Assembly: GCF_023715105.1 (NCBI RefSeq)
Contig: NZ_JAMBNO010000002.1
Location: 124,001-188,000 of the forward strand
Direction of reading: 5' to 3'
From: Hydrogenophaga intermedia
GTDB lineage: Bacteria; Pseudomonadota; Gammaproteobacteria; Burkholderiales; Burkholderiaceae_C
Length of the DNA: 64,000 nucleotides
The notes beneath the pieces were generated by a model. The model did no database searches and had not been told where the DNA came from. It was given only the letters and a program-made list of their open reading frames with translations. The position numbers were made by a program, and so were the translations under genes. This document shows positions 35,856-44,128 of the stretch, one piece after another (position 1 is the stretch's first letter; the number at the start of each line of letters is the position of its first letter).

Positions 35856-36986
35856 ATCAGCGAGTCCTTGCTCCTTCGTGCCACGGTGCGCGACGGGCGC
35901 ATCCTGCGCGACCGCATGCTCAGCGGCTTTTGCGTGCGCATGAACCCACGCAAGGTGACGTTTCGGGTCGCCACGAGCGTGGCAGGCAAGCAGTTCCGCA
36001 TGAACCTGGGCCACTGGCCGCTCATGAGCGTCGAGGAGGCCCGAGCACAGGCCATGGAGGTTCTCGCCAAGTGCCGCCGGGGCGAACGCCCGCACAGGCC
36101 CGCAGCCCCTGCCCCGTCGCCCACCCTGCGGGAGGTCTATGCCGACTACTGCCGCGACAAGCGCATCAAGCCGTCGAGCCAGTCGCGCTATGAATCGCTG
36201 CTGCGCACGCACTTCGGTGCCTGGCTCGATCGGCCCGTGTCGGAGCTGGGACAGCTCGAGTTCACCGAGCACTGCCGGGCGTTCGCGCAGCGCAGCGGCG
36301 CGGCCTTGGTCGAGTTGGCCCGTGGCGTGGTGGGCGCAGTCATCAAGTACGCGAACGCGCTGCACGGCCTGGAACTGGCTTCGCCTTTCGCCAAGCTGGC
36401 TGCGGTGGGCCTGCTGCCGGAGCGCGCCCAGCCCCGCGCCCGGGTGCTGCAGGAGGCCGACCTCCCCGCCTGGCGCGCGGCGTTGGACAAGCTGGGCGAG
36501 CGCCAGCGCGACTTCCTGCTCCTGACGCTCTACACCGGCCTGCGTCGCAACGAGTGCGCAGACCTGCGCCGGGATCAGATCGACCTCGTGGCGGGCGTCC
36601 TGAGCGTTCCTGAGACCAAAAACGGCAAGCCACACAGCCTGCCCATCACGCCGGCCATGCGCGAGATCCTGGAACGGCGCTGCGCGGGTCTGGAGGCGGA
36701 GGGCGCGTTGTTTAAGGGCGTGGCGGCCGGGCACCTCTCGAAGATGGCCGTCCGGGTGGGCGCACCCGCGTTCATGTTGCACGACCTGCGCAAGCTGCTG
36801 GCGACCGTCGGCGAACGGCTGGGTGTGGGTGACGCGGTGCTGCGCCGCATCTTGAACCACACGCCCCAAAAGGGCGACGTGCTGCACCGGCACTACGTGC
36901 AGCTCGGCGTGGAGGACGTCAAGGCACCAATGGAGCGCATTCAGGCCAGTCTCGACGCCGCAATCACAGCGCAATGTCCTGGCTGA
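35841..36986 (+). CDS. Tyrosine recombinase (phage-type integrase)
   Basis: A 381-residue integrase starting at a GTG with GGGAG 6 bases upstream (35830-35834); all other upstream in-frame starts are weaker and run into the ychF fragment. The N-terminal arm-binding region contains [15 protein letters not shown] and [16 protein letters not shown], like DUF4102-type P4 integrases. A core-binding domain follows, then the catalytic set: Arg in LYTGLRRNE (about 232), Lys in PETKNGKP (about 258), His-x-x-Arg in HDLRK (about 313), His in LNHTPQKG, and Tyr in HRHYVQ (about 351). It should catalyse insertion into ychF. All catalytic residues are present. Confidence 0.9.
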   Translation: MPIVLISESLLLRATVRDGRILRDRMLSGFCVRMNPRKVTFRVATSVAGKQFRMNLGHWPLMSVEEARAQAMEVLAKCRRGERPHRPAAPAPSPTLREVYADYCRDKRIKPSSQSRYESLLRTHFGAWLDRPVSELGQLEFTEHCRAFAQRSGAALVELARGVVGAVIKYANALHGLELASPFAKLAAVGLLPERAQPRARVLQEADLPAWRAALDKLGERQRDFLLLTLYTGLRRNECADLRRDQIDLVAGVLSVPETKNGKPHSLPITPAMREILERRCAGLEAEGALFKGVAAGHLSKMAVRVGAPAFMLHDLRKLLATVGERLGVGDAVLRRILNHTPQKGDVLHRHYVQLGVEDVKAPMERIQASLDAAITAQCPG

Positions 36987-37018
36987 CGAGCCATGCTGGC
37001 ATCACAGCCGACCGCCGC

Positions 37019-37744
37019 TCAGGGAGCAATCTGTGGAACGCCATCGGGAAAAATCTCCTGCAGGCGCACAAGAAGGGTTTTCTGATACTCGGCCACCTTG
37101 GGGTCCTTAGTACGTCCGTTCTTAGCGAGGTCGAAAAGCATCCCCGCCGCGCCCAGGATCACGGTAGCTGCGTTCTGGGCTCGAAAGTACACAAACCGCC
37201 ACTCCAAGCCAACGTCAAGCTCGGGATGAAGTAAGGGCGCGGCGATCTTTCCCGATGGATGAACTGCCATGTCGCGGGCCGCGTACATCGCCCGGAGGTT
37301 CGAGCGAAGGACTGCCGCCCCCTTCGGCTTGAGCACGAAGGCGCGCCTCACGGTCTCAGCGACTTGCGTATAGCGAGCAGTACGCCCACGTCGCCAAGCC
37401 TCTGCCATGGACGCAGGAATGGTGACGTGCTCGCGAAGAATGGAGTACAGGGCGTCCCAGGCGATCGCTGCCGACATGATGGCGAGCATCGATGCCTCAA
37501 ATTCAGTCTCCAGCGCCTCTGCCTTCGCCTCACCATCAGATCCAGCCCACACCTCGTTCCTCCGATCCCTTGCCTGCTGGGCGTCGTCCAAGTGCCTCTT
37601 GGCCATCTTTATCCAAGTTGGGCAGACGTCGAATCGAACGTGAAGTGTGATGGGGTCGCCCTCAACCTCACCGTCGTCCCTGATCCGGATCGAAAAGCTG
37701 GGGATGGCGACCTGCATTCCACGTGTGATGAAGATGCCTGGCAT
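37019..37744 (-). CDS. HEPN-like protein of unknown function
   Basis: A 241-residue protein starting at MPGIFITRGM, with GAGGAAA 5 bases upstream. The first 60 residues form a beta-rich part. The rest is helical, with EASMLAIMSAAIAWDALYSI (about 83-102) and then RDMAVHPSG, which fits the HEPN ribonuclease motif R-X4-H (R157, H162). A first helix with a central Asp followed by a later R-X4-H helix is the usual HEPN layout. Some HEPN proteins are toxins or abortive-infection RNases; others are inert. It is convergent with the integrase and separated from it by 32 bp. Family membership is my inference from the motif. Confidence 0.5.
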   Translation of the reverse strand: MPGIFITRGMQVAIPSFSIRIRDDGEVEGDPITLHVRFDVCPTWIKMAKRHLDDAQQARDRRNEVWAGSDGEAKAEALETEFEASMLAIMSAAIAWDALYSILREHVTIPASMAEAWRRGRTARYTQVAETVRRAFVLKPKGAAVLRSNLRAMYAARDMAVHPSGKIAAPLLHPELDVGLEWRFVYFRAQNAATVILGAAGMLFDLAKNGRTKDPKVAEYQKTLLVRLQEIFPDGVPQIAP

Positions 37745-38003
37745 GGCTTTCCTCGCTTGTACGCAGTGAGTATCCAGTACCCACATAACCGTATGCACAA
37801 TTGCAGAGCAACGGAGCTTTTTCTCGCAGCATCCCCAACTCCAAGCCATATCTTCTTATAGGGCGAACCCATAGGCCGCATAAGCGCGCGGTGCGGCAGC
37901 ACGGCTACCCCCCTAGTTTGGATCCGCGGTTAGCATGAGCCCCATCGCAGCCCCAGGCGGGCCAACGAAGTCAGCCACACACCAAGTTCAGGGAGGCGAC
38001 GCA

Positions 38004-38546
38004 ATGACAGAGGGCAACGACGAGAAGTCAGCGCAGAAACTCGCGCGGCGACACCTTCGAATCATGCACGCTTGCGAGAAGGGCGCTACCGGGGTGTACT
38101 GGGGGCATCGCTTGGTCGCCTCGCTTCTATTTCGCGACCTCATCCCCCAGCTAACCGAGATGCACGGGCATGAGGTGGAACATTTCGCCGTGTTTGGAGG
38201 CCTCATGCGGGCACGTGGTGTACGGCCAGTTGTGGTGCCGACTCTGTGGTGCGCGGGCGGGATTGCCTATGGAGTGCTGACTGCGCTCGGTGGGCGCCGA
38301 GCCGTGTGGCGGAGCACGGCCGTGATCGAGGGCATTGTGGAGCGCGAGCTAACCGAGGCGGCCCGCTTCTTCAAGGGGAGAGACCGCGAAGTCCACCGGG
38401 CGATCGAGGTCATCCTGCAGGACGAGCTCGCCCACAAAACTCAAGGTGAGGCAAACAGCCCGGGAGAGCAAGCGGTGGACAAGTTCGTCACGCCCCTGGC
38501 AAAAGCGGGTGCGCAGGCCTCCAAGACATTCGCTGAGCGGCTCTGA
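38004..38546 (+). CDS. COQ7-family (demethoxyubiquinone hydroxylase-like) diiron protein
   Basis: A 180-residue protein starting at MTEGNDEKS with GGGAGG 7 bases upstream. It has the full COQ7 ligand set in order: E25 (HACEKGATG), E57 and H60 (GHEVEH), E109 (AVIEGIVE), E141 and H144 (DELAHK), plus the typical RPVVVPTLWCAGG and GVLTALGG. COQ7 inserts the C6 hydroxyl late in ubiquinone synthesis. The chromosome should already have such a hydroxylase, so an island copy is surplus or has a shifted substrate. The C-terminal tail (VDKFVTPLAKAGAQ) is longer than usual. All six iron ligands argue for an active enzyme. Confidence 0.85.
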   Translation: MTEGNDEKSAQKLARRHLRIMHACEKGATGVYWGHRLVASLLFRDLIPQLTEMHGHEVEHFAVFGGLMRARGVRPVVVPTLWCAGGIAYGVLTALGGRRAVWRSTAVIEGIVERELTEAARFFKGRDREVHRAIEVILQDELAHKTQGEANSPGEQAVDKFVTPLAKAGAQASKTFAERL

Positions 38547-38565
38547 GGCTGCTTTACCTGTTTGA

Positions 38566-39144
38566 ATGCACGACAGTGCCATGGACAGATCGAAGCTCCG
38601 CCGCCACGCTGAAGCGGCCTTGGCCTTTTGTGGCCTGCTGGTAGTGCTCGCCGGCTCGATAGGGGCTGGGTTGTCGCTGTTGGTCGGTACAGTAAGCGCG
38701 TTGTCTGCATTGAAGAGTGCTCCAGTGCTTGCATCGCTTGGTCCACTGGTCGGGCTGGCTCTGATGCCAGCCTTCTACCTCGTCGCGGTAGTAATCGCCC
38801 TCTGGCCGGCCGCCATTGCAGGAGCGCTGTTCTTCCTGGCCGCAGCGAGCTCACTACTGAACCGGGTTCCTGTGTACTTAGTGCCCCTTCTGTGCGCCGG
38901 CTTCGGGCACCTGGGAGCCAATCTGGCCAATCTGTCCTTCGGTGGCGCGGCGTTCACCTGGAAGGGAGGGTTGCTCGGTTCCCTGCTCGGTTTTGTCAGC
39001 GGGGCGGCATTGTTCTGGCTTCCACCGCTACGCCCACTGTCGGACCATCTGCGGCGAGTCCGGGCCTCCGACGAATCCCGCCAGCGCGCTGGCGGCACAT
39101 CGCAAACCACCGCATCCACTACGATGCAATCCCCCGGGCTCTAA
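38566..39144 (+). CDS. Hypothetical multi-pass membrane protein
   Basis: A 192-residue protein that I do not recognise. Hydrophobic segments lie at about residues 18-46, 54-72, 74-97, 103-125 and 130-152, so four to five membrane passes are likely. The last 40 residues are polar and Arg/Ser/Thr-rich. An alternative start at MDRSKLRR (38581) is equally plausible; neither has a clear ribosome site. It begins 19 bp after the COQ7-family gene and is probably cotranscribed, so it may help that enzyme at the membrane; this is inference. Confidence 0.55.
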   Translation: MHDSAMDRSKLRRHAEAALAFCGLLVVLAGSIGAGLSLLVGTVSALSALKSAPVLASLGPLVGLALMPAFYLVAVVIALWPAAIAGALFFLAAASSLLNRVPVYLVPLLCAGFGHLGANLANLSFGGAAFTWKGGLLGSLLGFVSGAALFWLPPLRPLSDHLRRVRASDESRQRAGGTSQTTASTTMQSPGL

Positions 39145-39538
39145 AACACAGCGCTACGAAATCTGGGGGCAGCGCACCACCGATAACCAAATGCCCCACT
39201 CGATGGGGCTTTTGCTTTTGGTCCTCGGGGCGAATGGAATAGTTGTTCTGAGGTGCGATCTGCAACGGGCATGACGATCTGGAGCGTGCCGGGCCGGACT
39301 GATCGTTGAGGGCGATGCCACCTTTCTCTCCAGCGTCAACGCCAGAAACAGTGATGGCCGCCCTTGGATGGGCTTCGCAGTGTGCAGGCTTTGGTCCTCG
39401 CTTTGAGTTGTCCCGTCGCGGTCGGCAGCATGGATTGCATTGCCAACGGTGCAAACAGCGGAGACACTCTTCTCGCCTTCTCTTACGTTGTGTTGTCCCC
39501 CAGCCGCAGTTCCGCGGTTCATCGAACAGGAGCTCATC
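39145..39538. other. Intergenic region inside the island
   Basis: The 394 bp hold a hairpin terminator near the start (39192-39215) and otherwise no supported gene. Open frames of about 110-190 codons cross it on both strands but have no ribosome site or recognisable fold, and two run into the neighbouring genes in the wrong frame. Just before the terminator is TGGGGGCAGCGCACCA, which resembles a tRNA 3' end but cannot be folded with the flanking sequence. The promoter for the secreted-protein gene should lie near 39450-39530. Confidence 0.4.
39192..39215 (+). terminator. Rho-independent terminator-like hairpin
   Basis: GCCCCA and TGGGGC pair around CTCGA and are followed by TTTTGCTTTT. It is placed about 50 bp after the membrane protein gene, suitable for ending the COQ7-membrane protein transcript. 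Confidence 0.7.
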
Positions 39539-39973
39539 GTGCCTCGAAGAATCCGTTCCTCACTCGGCCTATGTCTTCTGCTGGCATCGTTCACAGCATC
39601 CGCGCAACTCGCACCTCCACCCGGGGAGGCCGACTTGATCGCGCGCGGCCTCAAGCCACTCGACGATGCAGCGTTGCGAGCCCTGGTCCCGGAAAAAACC
39701 CTGTACCACACCAACACATCCACCGGGCAGACCTACCCGATCTATTACCGCGAGGATGGCCGCCGCTTCCTCAAGGTGGGCACCAATGTTCGACCCTCGC
39801 GCTGGTGGTTCAAGGACGGCTTGCGCTGCGATGAGAGCGCGGCAGGGGGTAGCACGATCTGTTTCAAGATCTTCGACGACGGGGGCGCAATGCGTGCGTG
39901 CGCGGTCGGTGCGAAGTCTTGCGAATGGATCTTCACCGCAGAGAAGGGTGACGTTGAGGGTATCGGCAAATGA
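39539..39973 (+). CDS. Hypothetical secreted protein
   Basis: A 144-residue protein starting at a GTG preceded by AGGAG at normal spacing. The N-terminus RRIRSSLGLCLLLASFTASA is a clean signal peptide cleaved near residue 20. The mature part has aromatic strands (TYPIYYREDGRRFLKVG, WWFKDGLRC) and four Cys that could form disulfides (GLRC, STICF, MRAC, KSCEW). The strand and Cys pattern is like several periplasmic unknown-function families, but I cannot assign one. Its stop overlaps the start of the hydrolase gene by 4 bases (ATGA), so the two are coupled. Confidence 0.6.
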   Translation: MPRRIRSSLGLCLLLASFTASAQLAPPPGEADLIARGLKPLDDAALRALVPEKTLYHTNTSTGQTYPIYYREDGRRFLKVGTNVRPSRWWFKDGLRCDESAAGGSTICFKIFDDGGAMRACAVGAKSCEWIFTAEKGDVEGIGK

Positions 39974-40779
39974 AGGCGCGGTGCTGGCGCCACTGGCTGG
40001 CCTTGCTGGCATTGGCGGGGACTGCCTTGCCCGCCTGGAGCACTGGCGGTAGCCCGTTGCACGCACTGATGCTGCCACCACAGAACTTTCAGGCACCCTA
40101 CCCAGCGGTCCTGCTGCTGCACGGCTGCAGCGGTATAGAGCGCAACATTCCAATGTGGCAGGCTTTCCTGAGCAGCAAGGGCTATGCCAGTGCTGTCGTC
40201 GAAAGTTTTCAGCGCCGTGGCGTGCGGGAGATCTGCACGAACTTCAACCGAGTGCCTCAGCGCGAGCGCCTCAACGACGCCTACACCGCTTTGACCGCAC
40301 TGGCCGCACGAACCGATATCGATCCCAAGCGCGTTGCCATCATGGGCTTCTCCAATGGGGGCGGGACTGTGTTGGGCGCCCTGAATCGCCTGATCGAATC
40401 CCAACTGCCGCCCGGCCACGCGCGCTTCAGCGCGGGCATCGCCCTCTACCCCGACTGTTCTGCCTTTGGAGCGGTGCCCATGACCGCCCCGATCCTGACC
40501 CTCATTGGTCAAGCCGACGACTGGACGCCGGCCAAGTATTGCGAAGGCCTCTCGCAGAAATGGGGGGCCAACTTCCAGACCATCGTGTACCCAGGCGCTC
40601 ACCACAGTTTCGACATGCCCGATTTGCCACGCCACTTCATGGGCTCAGCGCGGAACCTGCACAGCAGCAGCGGCTATGGTGCCACCGTGGAGGGCAGCCC
40701 TCGGGCGCTCACGCAGGCGAAGATCGATGTGGAAGCATTTCTGGCGCGGACCATGCCGGCGACCGCTGCTGCCCGCTGA
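39970..40779 (+). CDS. Dienelactone hydrolase family protein (secreted alpha/beta hydrolase)
   Basis: A 269-residue exported enzyme with a signal peptide ending near AWS (residue 24). The alpha/beta hydrolase fold shows VLLLHGCSG (about 47-55), the nucleophile elbow GFSNGGG (Ser near 122), an Asp in GQADDWTPAKY (about 181) and the His in PGAHHSFD (about 206). Dienelactone hydrolase normally uses Cys; Ser here points to an esterase-type member. Its ATG overlaps the stop of the small secreted protein, so the pair probably acts together in the periplasm. A strong terminator follows. Confidence 0.82.
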   Translation: MKARCWRHWLALLALAGTALPAWSTGGSPLHALMLPPQNFQAPYPAVLLLHGCSGIERNIPMWQAFLSSKGYASAVVESFQRRGVREICTNFNRVPQRERLNDAYTALTALAARTDIDPKRVAIMGFSNGGGTVLGALNRLIESQLPPGHARFSAGIALYPDCSAFGAVPMTAPILTLIGQADDWTPAKYCEGLSQKWGANFQTIVYPGAHHSFDMPDLPRHFMGSARNLHSSSGYGATVEGSPRALTQAKIDVEAFLARTMPATAAAR

Positions 40780-40862
40780 ACCGCGCTCGAAGGTTGCATA
40801 GGTGTCGTTCCAGCGACCTGGGGCACGCACAGCGCAACTTGTCGTCAACGCCACAAACGACG

Positions 40863-40888
40863 AAGGCCATCCTAGGATGGCCTTTTTT
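40863..40888 (+). terminator. Rho-independent terminator
   Basis: AAGGCCATCC and GGATGGCCTT form a perfect 10-bp stem around TA, followed by a six-T run. It lies about 80 bp after the hydrolase gene and is the last island feature before the right repeat. Confidence 0.9.
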
Positions 40889-40982
40889 GCTCGGCGCGTT
40901 TTGGTCCTGGCTTTGCCGGGGACTGCCGCGCCACACCCGGAGGTAGTTGATCCAGCTGCGGATCTCAGTCGGTCCAGCCTAC

Positions 40983-41080
40983 GGGGTAGTTCTCGGCCGC
41001 GATGCCGGCCTTGGTGAGGGCGTTGAAGAGCGTGGACTTGCCCACGTTGGGCAGCCCACGATGCCGCATTTCAAGCTCAT
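40983..41080 (-). pseudogene. ychF: Frameshifted 5' remnant of ychF
   Basis: On the minus strand the remnant starts MSLKCGIVG, then a 1-base deletion shifts the frame (CPTWASPR instead of LPNVGKST). It stops at the island junction after the codons for ENYP. It is the original ychF 5' end cut off by integration; the functional ychF now uses the left copy. Loss of frame fits relaxed selection after the insertion. Confidence 0.88.
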
Positions 41081-41082
41081 GA
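40983..41082. repeat. Right direct repeat (att-like)
   Basis: A 100-bp copy of 35577-35677, identical apart from one deleted G (GGGCAGCCC instead of GGGCAGGCCC). It marks the right boundary of the island. Left of it is island sequence; right of it is the native ychF leader. Confidence 0.9.
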
Positions 41083-41084
41083 CG

Positions 41085-41157
41085 GGGTGGGGAGGTTGTG
41101 GCCTGCCGAGGAAACCGTCCTCGTTCTGCCAAGGGAGAAGGGCCTCAATTGTACCGA
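41085..41157 (-). promoter_or_regulatory. Native ychF leader, now orphaned
   Basis: Read on the minus strand it contains GGTACAATTG (a -10-like TACAAT) and the hairpin CGAGGACGGTTTCCTCG before the remnant start codon. It is related to the leader copy at 35785-35855. After integration it can only drive the dead ychF remnant and sequence reading into the right end of the island. Confidence 0.5.
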
Positions 41158-41166
41158 CCGACCCGT

Positions 41167-42066
41167 TCAGGCCGCTGCCTGCGCGGCCTGTTCGCGCACC
41201 CAGTGGGCGAACGCATCCACCGCGGGAGAGCCCGGCACCGAGCGCAGACGGCACAGGTAATAGCCGCGACCCGTGGTTGCACTGCCCGCCACGGGCACCA
41301 CCAGGCGCCCGGCCGCCAGATCGGCCTGCACCATGCAACGCTGCACCACGGCCACGCCCATGCCCGCGCGGGCGGCCTCGATCAGGTTCATCACGAGATC
41401 GAAACCGGTGCCGCGCCAACCTTCAGGCAATCGACCACCCACCGCCTCAGCCCAGAGTGCCCAGTTGTCGCGGTAGTTGCTGTGGTAGAGCAACGGCCGG
41501 GCCAGCAGGGCGTCGGCACCGCGCACACCGCGCGCCAGGGCCGGTGCGCACACGGCCACGATCTCGCGGCCGACCAGGTACTGCGCGGCCACCTGCCTGG
41601 GCCAGCGCTGCCGCGGTCCGGTCTTGAGCGCCAGCCAGAGATCCACGTCGGTGCGGCTGAAGTTCTCGTCGTGGTGGTACTGGCGCCATTCGATGTCGAT
41701 CGCCGGGTACCGCTGACGGAAATCCTCCAGCCGAGGCAGCAGCCACAGGTTGCCCAGGCTGGGCACCACCGACAGGCGCAGCCGCGCACTCTCGCGCCGC
41801 GCCTGCGCACGCCCCGCGACCGCCTCCAGCGCCGCCACCGGTTCGGCCACCTGTCGCTGCAGGTCTGCCCCCGCGGCGGTCAGGCGCACGCCACTGGGCG
41901 CGCGGTCCAGCAATGGTTCGCCCAGGTGGGCTTCCAGGCGGGCCACGGCGCGGCTCACAGCCGCCTGCGTGACGCACAACTCGTCGGCCGCGCGGCGAAA
42001 ACTGCCGTGCCGCGCCACCCCGAGGAACGCGTGCAGTTCCACCAGCGAGGGGCTTCGTATGCGCAT
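41167..42066 (-). CDS. LysR family transcriptional regulator
   Basis: A 299-residue regulator. The N-terminal winged helix-turn-helix is residues 8-66 (FLGVARHGSFRRAADELCVT, QAAVSRAVARLEAHLGE). The C-terminal effector domain (about 90-295) is of the GcvA/AmpR branch (RLRLSVVPSLGNLWLLPRL, AARAGMGVAVVQ). It is divergent from the Bug receptor gene; the 109-bp gap is the likely operator. Its native upstream neighbour on the other side would have been ychF before the island arrived. Confidence 0.88.
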   Translation of the reverse strand: MRIRSPSLVELHAFLGVARHGSFRRAADELCVTQAAVSRAVARLEAHLGEPLLDRAPSGVRLTAAGADLQRQVAEPVAALEAVAGRAQARRESARLRLSVVPSLGNLWLLPRLEDFRQRYPAIDIEWRQYHHDENFSRTDVDLWLALKTGPRQRWPRQVAAQYLVGREIVAVCAPALARGVRGADALLARPLLYHSNYRDNWALWAEAVGGRLPEGWRGTGFDLVMNLIEAARAGMGVAVVQRCMVQADLAAGRLVVPVAGSATTGRGYYLCRLRSVPGSPAVDAFAHWVREQAAQAAA

Positions 42067-42175
42067 CGTTGCGATTACATCATGTCATCACTGACGACGA
42101 AAATGTCGTTTGCGGGTCACCGCCCGCCTCCCTACGCTGCGGGCTCCCGCATTCCATCGACGGAGACCCGATCCC

Positions 42176-43156
42176 ATGCCCATCGCCCATCTGCTGCGCG
42201 CCGCCCTGGCCGTCACCGCTGCCCTCACCCTGGGCGGTGCCCATGCACAAGGTGCCTATCCCGCCCGCCCCGTGAAACTCATCGTGCCGTTCGCGCCCGG
42301 CGGCTCGACCGACCTGGCCGCGCGCCTGGTGGCCGAGTACGGCAGCCGCGAGCTCGGCCAGTCCATCGTGGTGGAGAACAAGGCCGGTGCCGGCGGTTCG
42401 ACCGGCATGGAATTCGTGGCCCGCTCGCCGGCCGACGGCTACACCCTGGGCATGGCCACGGTCAGCACGCACGGCAGCAATCCGGCCGTCTACGGCCGCA
42501 AGCTGCGCTACCACCCGCTCAAGGATTTCGCGCCCGTCACCAACGTGGCCACCACACCGAGCGTGTTCGCCGTTCATCCCGGCACGCCCGCCCGCACGAT
42601 GAAGGAGTTCATCTCGCTGGTGCAAGCCAACCCCGGCAAGCACAGCTTCGCCTCGCCAGGCATCGGCTCGCTTGGTCACGCCAACATCGAGCACTTCATG
42701 GCGCTGGCGAAAATGGAGATGCTGCACGTGCCGTACAAGGGCGCGGGCCAGGCGATGACCGATGCGATGTCGGGCCAGGTGACGGCCATCACCGACAACC
42801 TGCCTTCGGCGCTGCCCAACATCGCCTCCGGCAAGCTGCGTGCGCTGGCGGTGCTGAGTGAACAGCGCTCGCCGTCCCTGCCGGACGTGCCCACCTACGG
42901 CGAACTGGGCTTTCCCCAGATGGGCAGCGGTGGCTGGTTCGGCGTGGTGGCGCCCGCCGGCACGCCGCCCGAGGTGATCGCGCGCCTCAACACCGCCTTT
43001 CACAAGGCCATGAAGCACCCCGAGTTCATCAAGAAGATGGAGGAGTCGGGCGCGACGCTGATTCCCGGCACGCCGGAGTCCTTCGCACAGCAGATCCAGC
43101 AGGCCATGGAGCGCTACGAGCGCGTGGCAAAGATGGCGCGGATCTCCCTCGAATGA
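42176..43156 (+). CDS. Tripartite tricarboxylate transporter substrate-binding protein (Bug)
   Basis: A 326-residue periplasmic receptor. The signal peptide ends at AHAQ (about residue 25). The Bug hallmarks are YPARPVKLIVPFAPGGSTD (about 28-46), VENKAGAGGSTGMEF (about 65-79), and VPYKGAGQAMTDAMSGQV (about 186-203). Bug proteins bind carboxylates or aromatic acids; many are orphans, as here, with no TctAB genes nearby. The start at MPIAHLLRAA gives a normal signal peptide. The following gene starts within its stop codon (ATGA). Confidence 0.9.
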   Translation: MPIAHLLRAALAVTAALTLGGAHAQGAYPARPVKLIVPFAPGGSTDLAARLVAEYGSRELGQSIVVENKAGAGGSTGMEFVARSPADGYTLGMATVSTHGSNPAVYGRKLRYHPLKDFAPVTNVATTPSVFAVHPGTPARTMKEFISLVQANPGKHSFASPGIGSLGHANIEHFMALAKMEMLHVPYKGAGQAMTDAMSGQVTAITDNLPSALPNIASGKLRALAVLSEQRSPSLPDVPTYGELGFPQMGSGGWFGVVAPAGTPPEVIARLNTAFHKAMKHPEFIKKMEESGATLIPGTPESFAQQIQQAMERYERVAKMARISLE

Positions 43157-44046
43157 GCGGCATGACCGGACTGCCCGCCACGCCGCCGCCTGCGCCAGCG
43201 TTCTCGCTGCGCCCGCCCACGGGGCCGGCGGCGCCCTTGGTCTGCGACTCTCCCCACAGCGGCACCGACTACCCGGCCGACTTCGATCACGCGGTGCCGC
43301 GCGCGCTGTTGCGCCGCGGCGAGGACACGCACGTGGAGGCGCTGTGGGAAGCCGTGCCCGCGGTGGGCGGCACCCTGCTGGCGGCGCACTTCCCGCGCAC
43401 CTACGTGGACTGCAACCGCACCGAGGACGACCTCGATCCGCAATTGCTCGATGGCCCCTGGCCCACGCCGCTGAACCCGGGTGAGAAGACGCGCCTGGGA
43501 TTCGGGCTCATCTGGCGCAACATCGACGCAGCCACCCCGATCTATGCGCGGCGGCTCACGGTGGCCGAGGTGCAGTCGCGCATCGCGCGCTGCTACCGCC
43601 CCTACCACGCCACGCTGTCGCGCTGCATCGAAGACACGGTGGCGCGCTTTGGCGCGGTCTGGCACCTCAACCTGCATTCCATGCCCAACGACGCCTACCA
43701 GCGGCTGCAGATTCGCAGCCCGCACCCGCTGGCCGACTTCGTGCTCGGCGACCGCGACGGCACCACCTGCGAACCCGCGTTTGTCGATCTGGTCGAGCGG
43801 GAATTGCGCGCACGCGGCTACACGGTGGCGCGCAACGACCCGTACAAGGGCGTGCAACTGATCGCGCGCATCGGTCAGCCCGCGCAACGGCGCCACAGCC
43901 TGCAGATCGAGATCCGCCGGCCGATCTACATGCACGAGGCCACGCGCGAGCGCAACGCCGACTTCACCACCGTGCAGCGCGACCTCGCCGCGCTGGCGGC
44001 CACCCTGGCGAACCACGCCCGCGAGCAGGTGCGCGCCCCGGCCTGA
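43153..44046 (+). CDS. N-formylglutamate amidohydrolase family protein
   Basis: A 297-residue enzyme-like protein. CDSPHSGTDYP (about 31-41), DTHVEALWEA (about 58-67), the DCNRTEDDLDP block (about 92-102) and HLNLHSMP (about 174-181) supply the conserved His/Asp/Arg residues of the HutG-type fold. The family removes formate from N-formyl-glutamate in histidine degradation, but hut genes are absent here, so it may act on another N-formyl or N-acyl amino acid taken up through the coupled Bug receptor. The ATG overlaps the receptor stop by 4 bases. Confidence 0.8.
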   Translation: MSGMTGLPATPPPAPAFSLRPPTGPAAPLVCDSPHSGTDYPADFDHAVPRALLRRGEDTHVEALWEAVPAVGGTLLAAHFPRTYVDCNRTEDDLDPQLLDGPWPTPLNPGEKTRLGFGLIWRNIDAATPIYARRLTVAEVQSRIARCYRPYHATLSRCIEDTVARFGAVWHLNLHSMPNDAYQRLQIRSPHPLADFVLGDRDGTTCEPAFVDLVERELRARGYTVARNDPYKGVQLIARIGQPAQRRHSLQIEIRRPIYMHEATRERNADFTTVQRDLAALAATLANHAREQVRAPA

Positions 44047-44128
44047 GGCACGCGCCACGCTGGCGCGTTGGTTCAAGACTTTGCGGTGCGCGCCGCGCAA
44101 CATGGGAGCTCCCAACCCGGAGCATTCC

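Larger units (their letters stand above)
35577..41082. mobile_element. Genomic island integrated in the 5' end of ychF
   Basis: About 5.4 kb lie between two direct copies of the ychF 5' end (35577-35677 and 40983-41082). The inner side of the left copy carries a tyrosine integrase, as expected for a site-specific element. Cargo: HEPN-like protein, COQ7-family hydroxylase, membrane protein, secreted protein, dienelactone hydrolase-type protein. The left repeat restores an intact ychF; the right repeat is a dead remnant still joined to the native leader. No transfer, replication or phage structural genes are seen, so it is either a passive island or the reduced remains of a larger element. Confidence 0.8.

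Noticed and set aside
39150..39179. tRNA 3'-end-like TGGGGGCAGCGCACCA followed by a terminator inside the island
   Set aside because: The T-arm cannot be closed with the upstream sequence and no matching 5' half or D-arm is present, so it is not a tRNA. It might be an att scar, but nothing in the window supports that.
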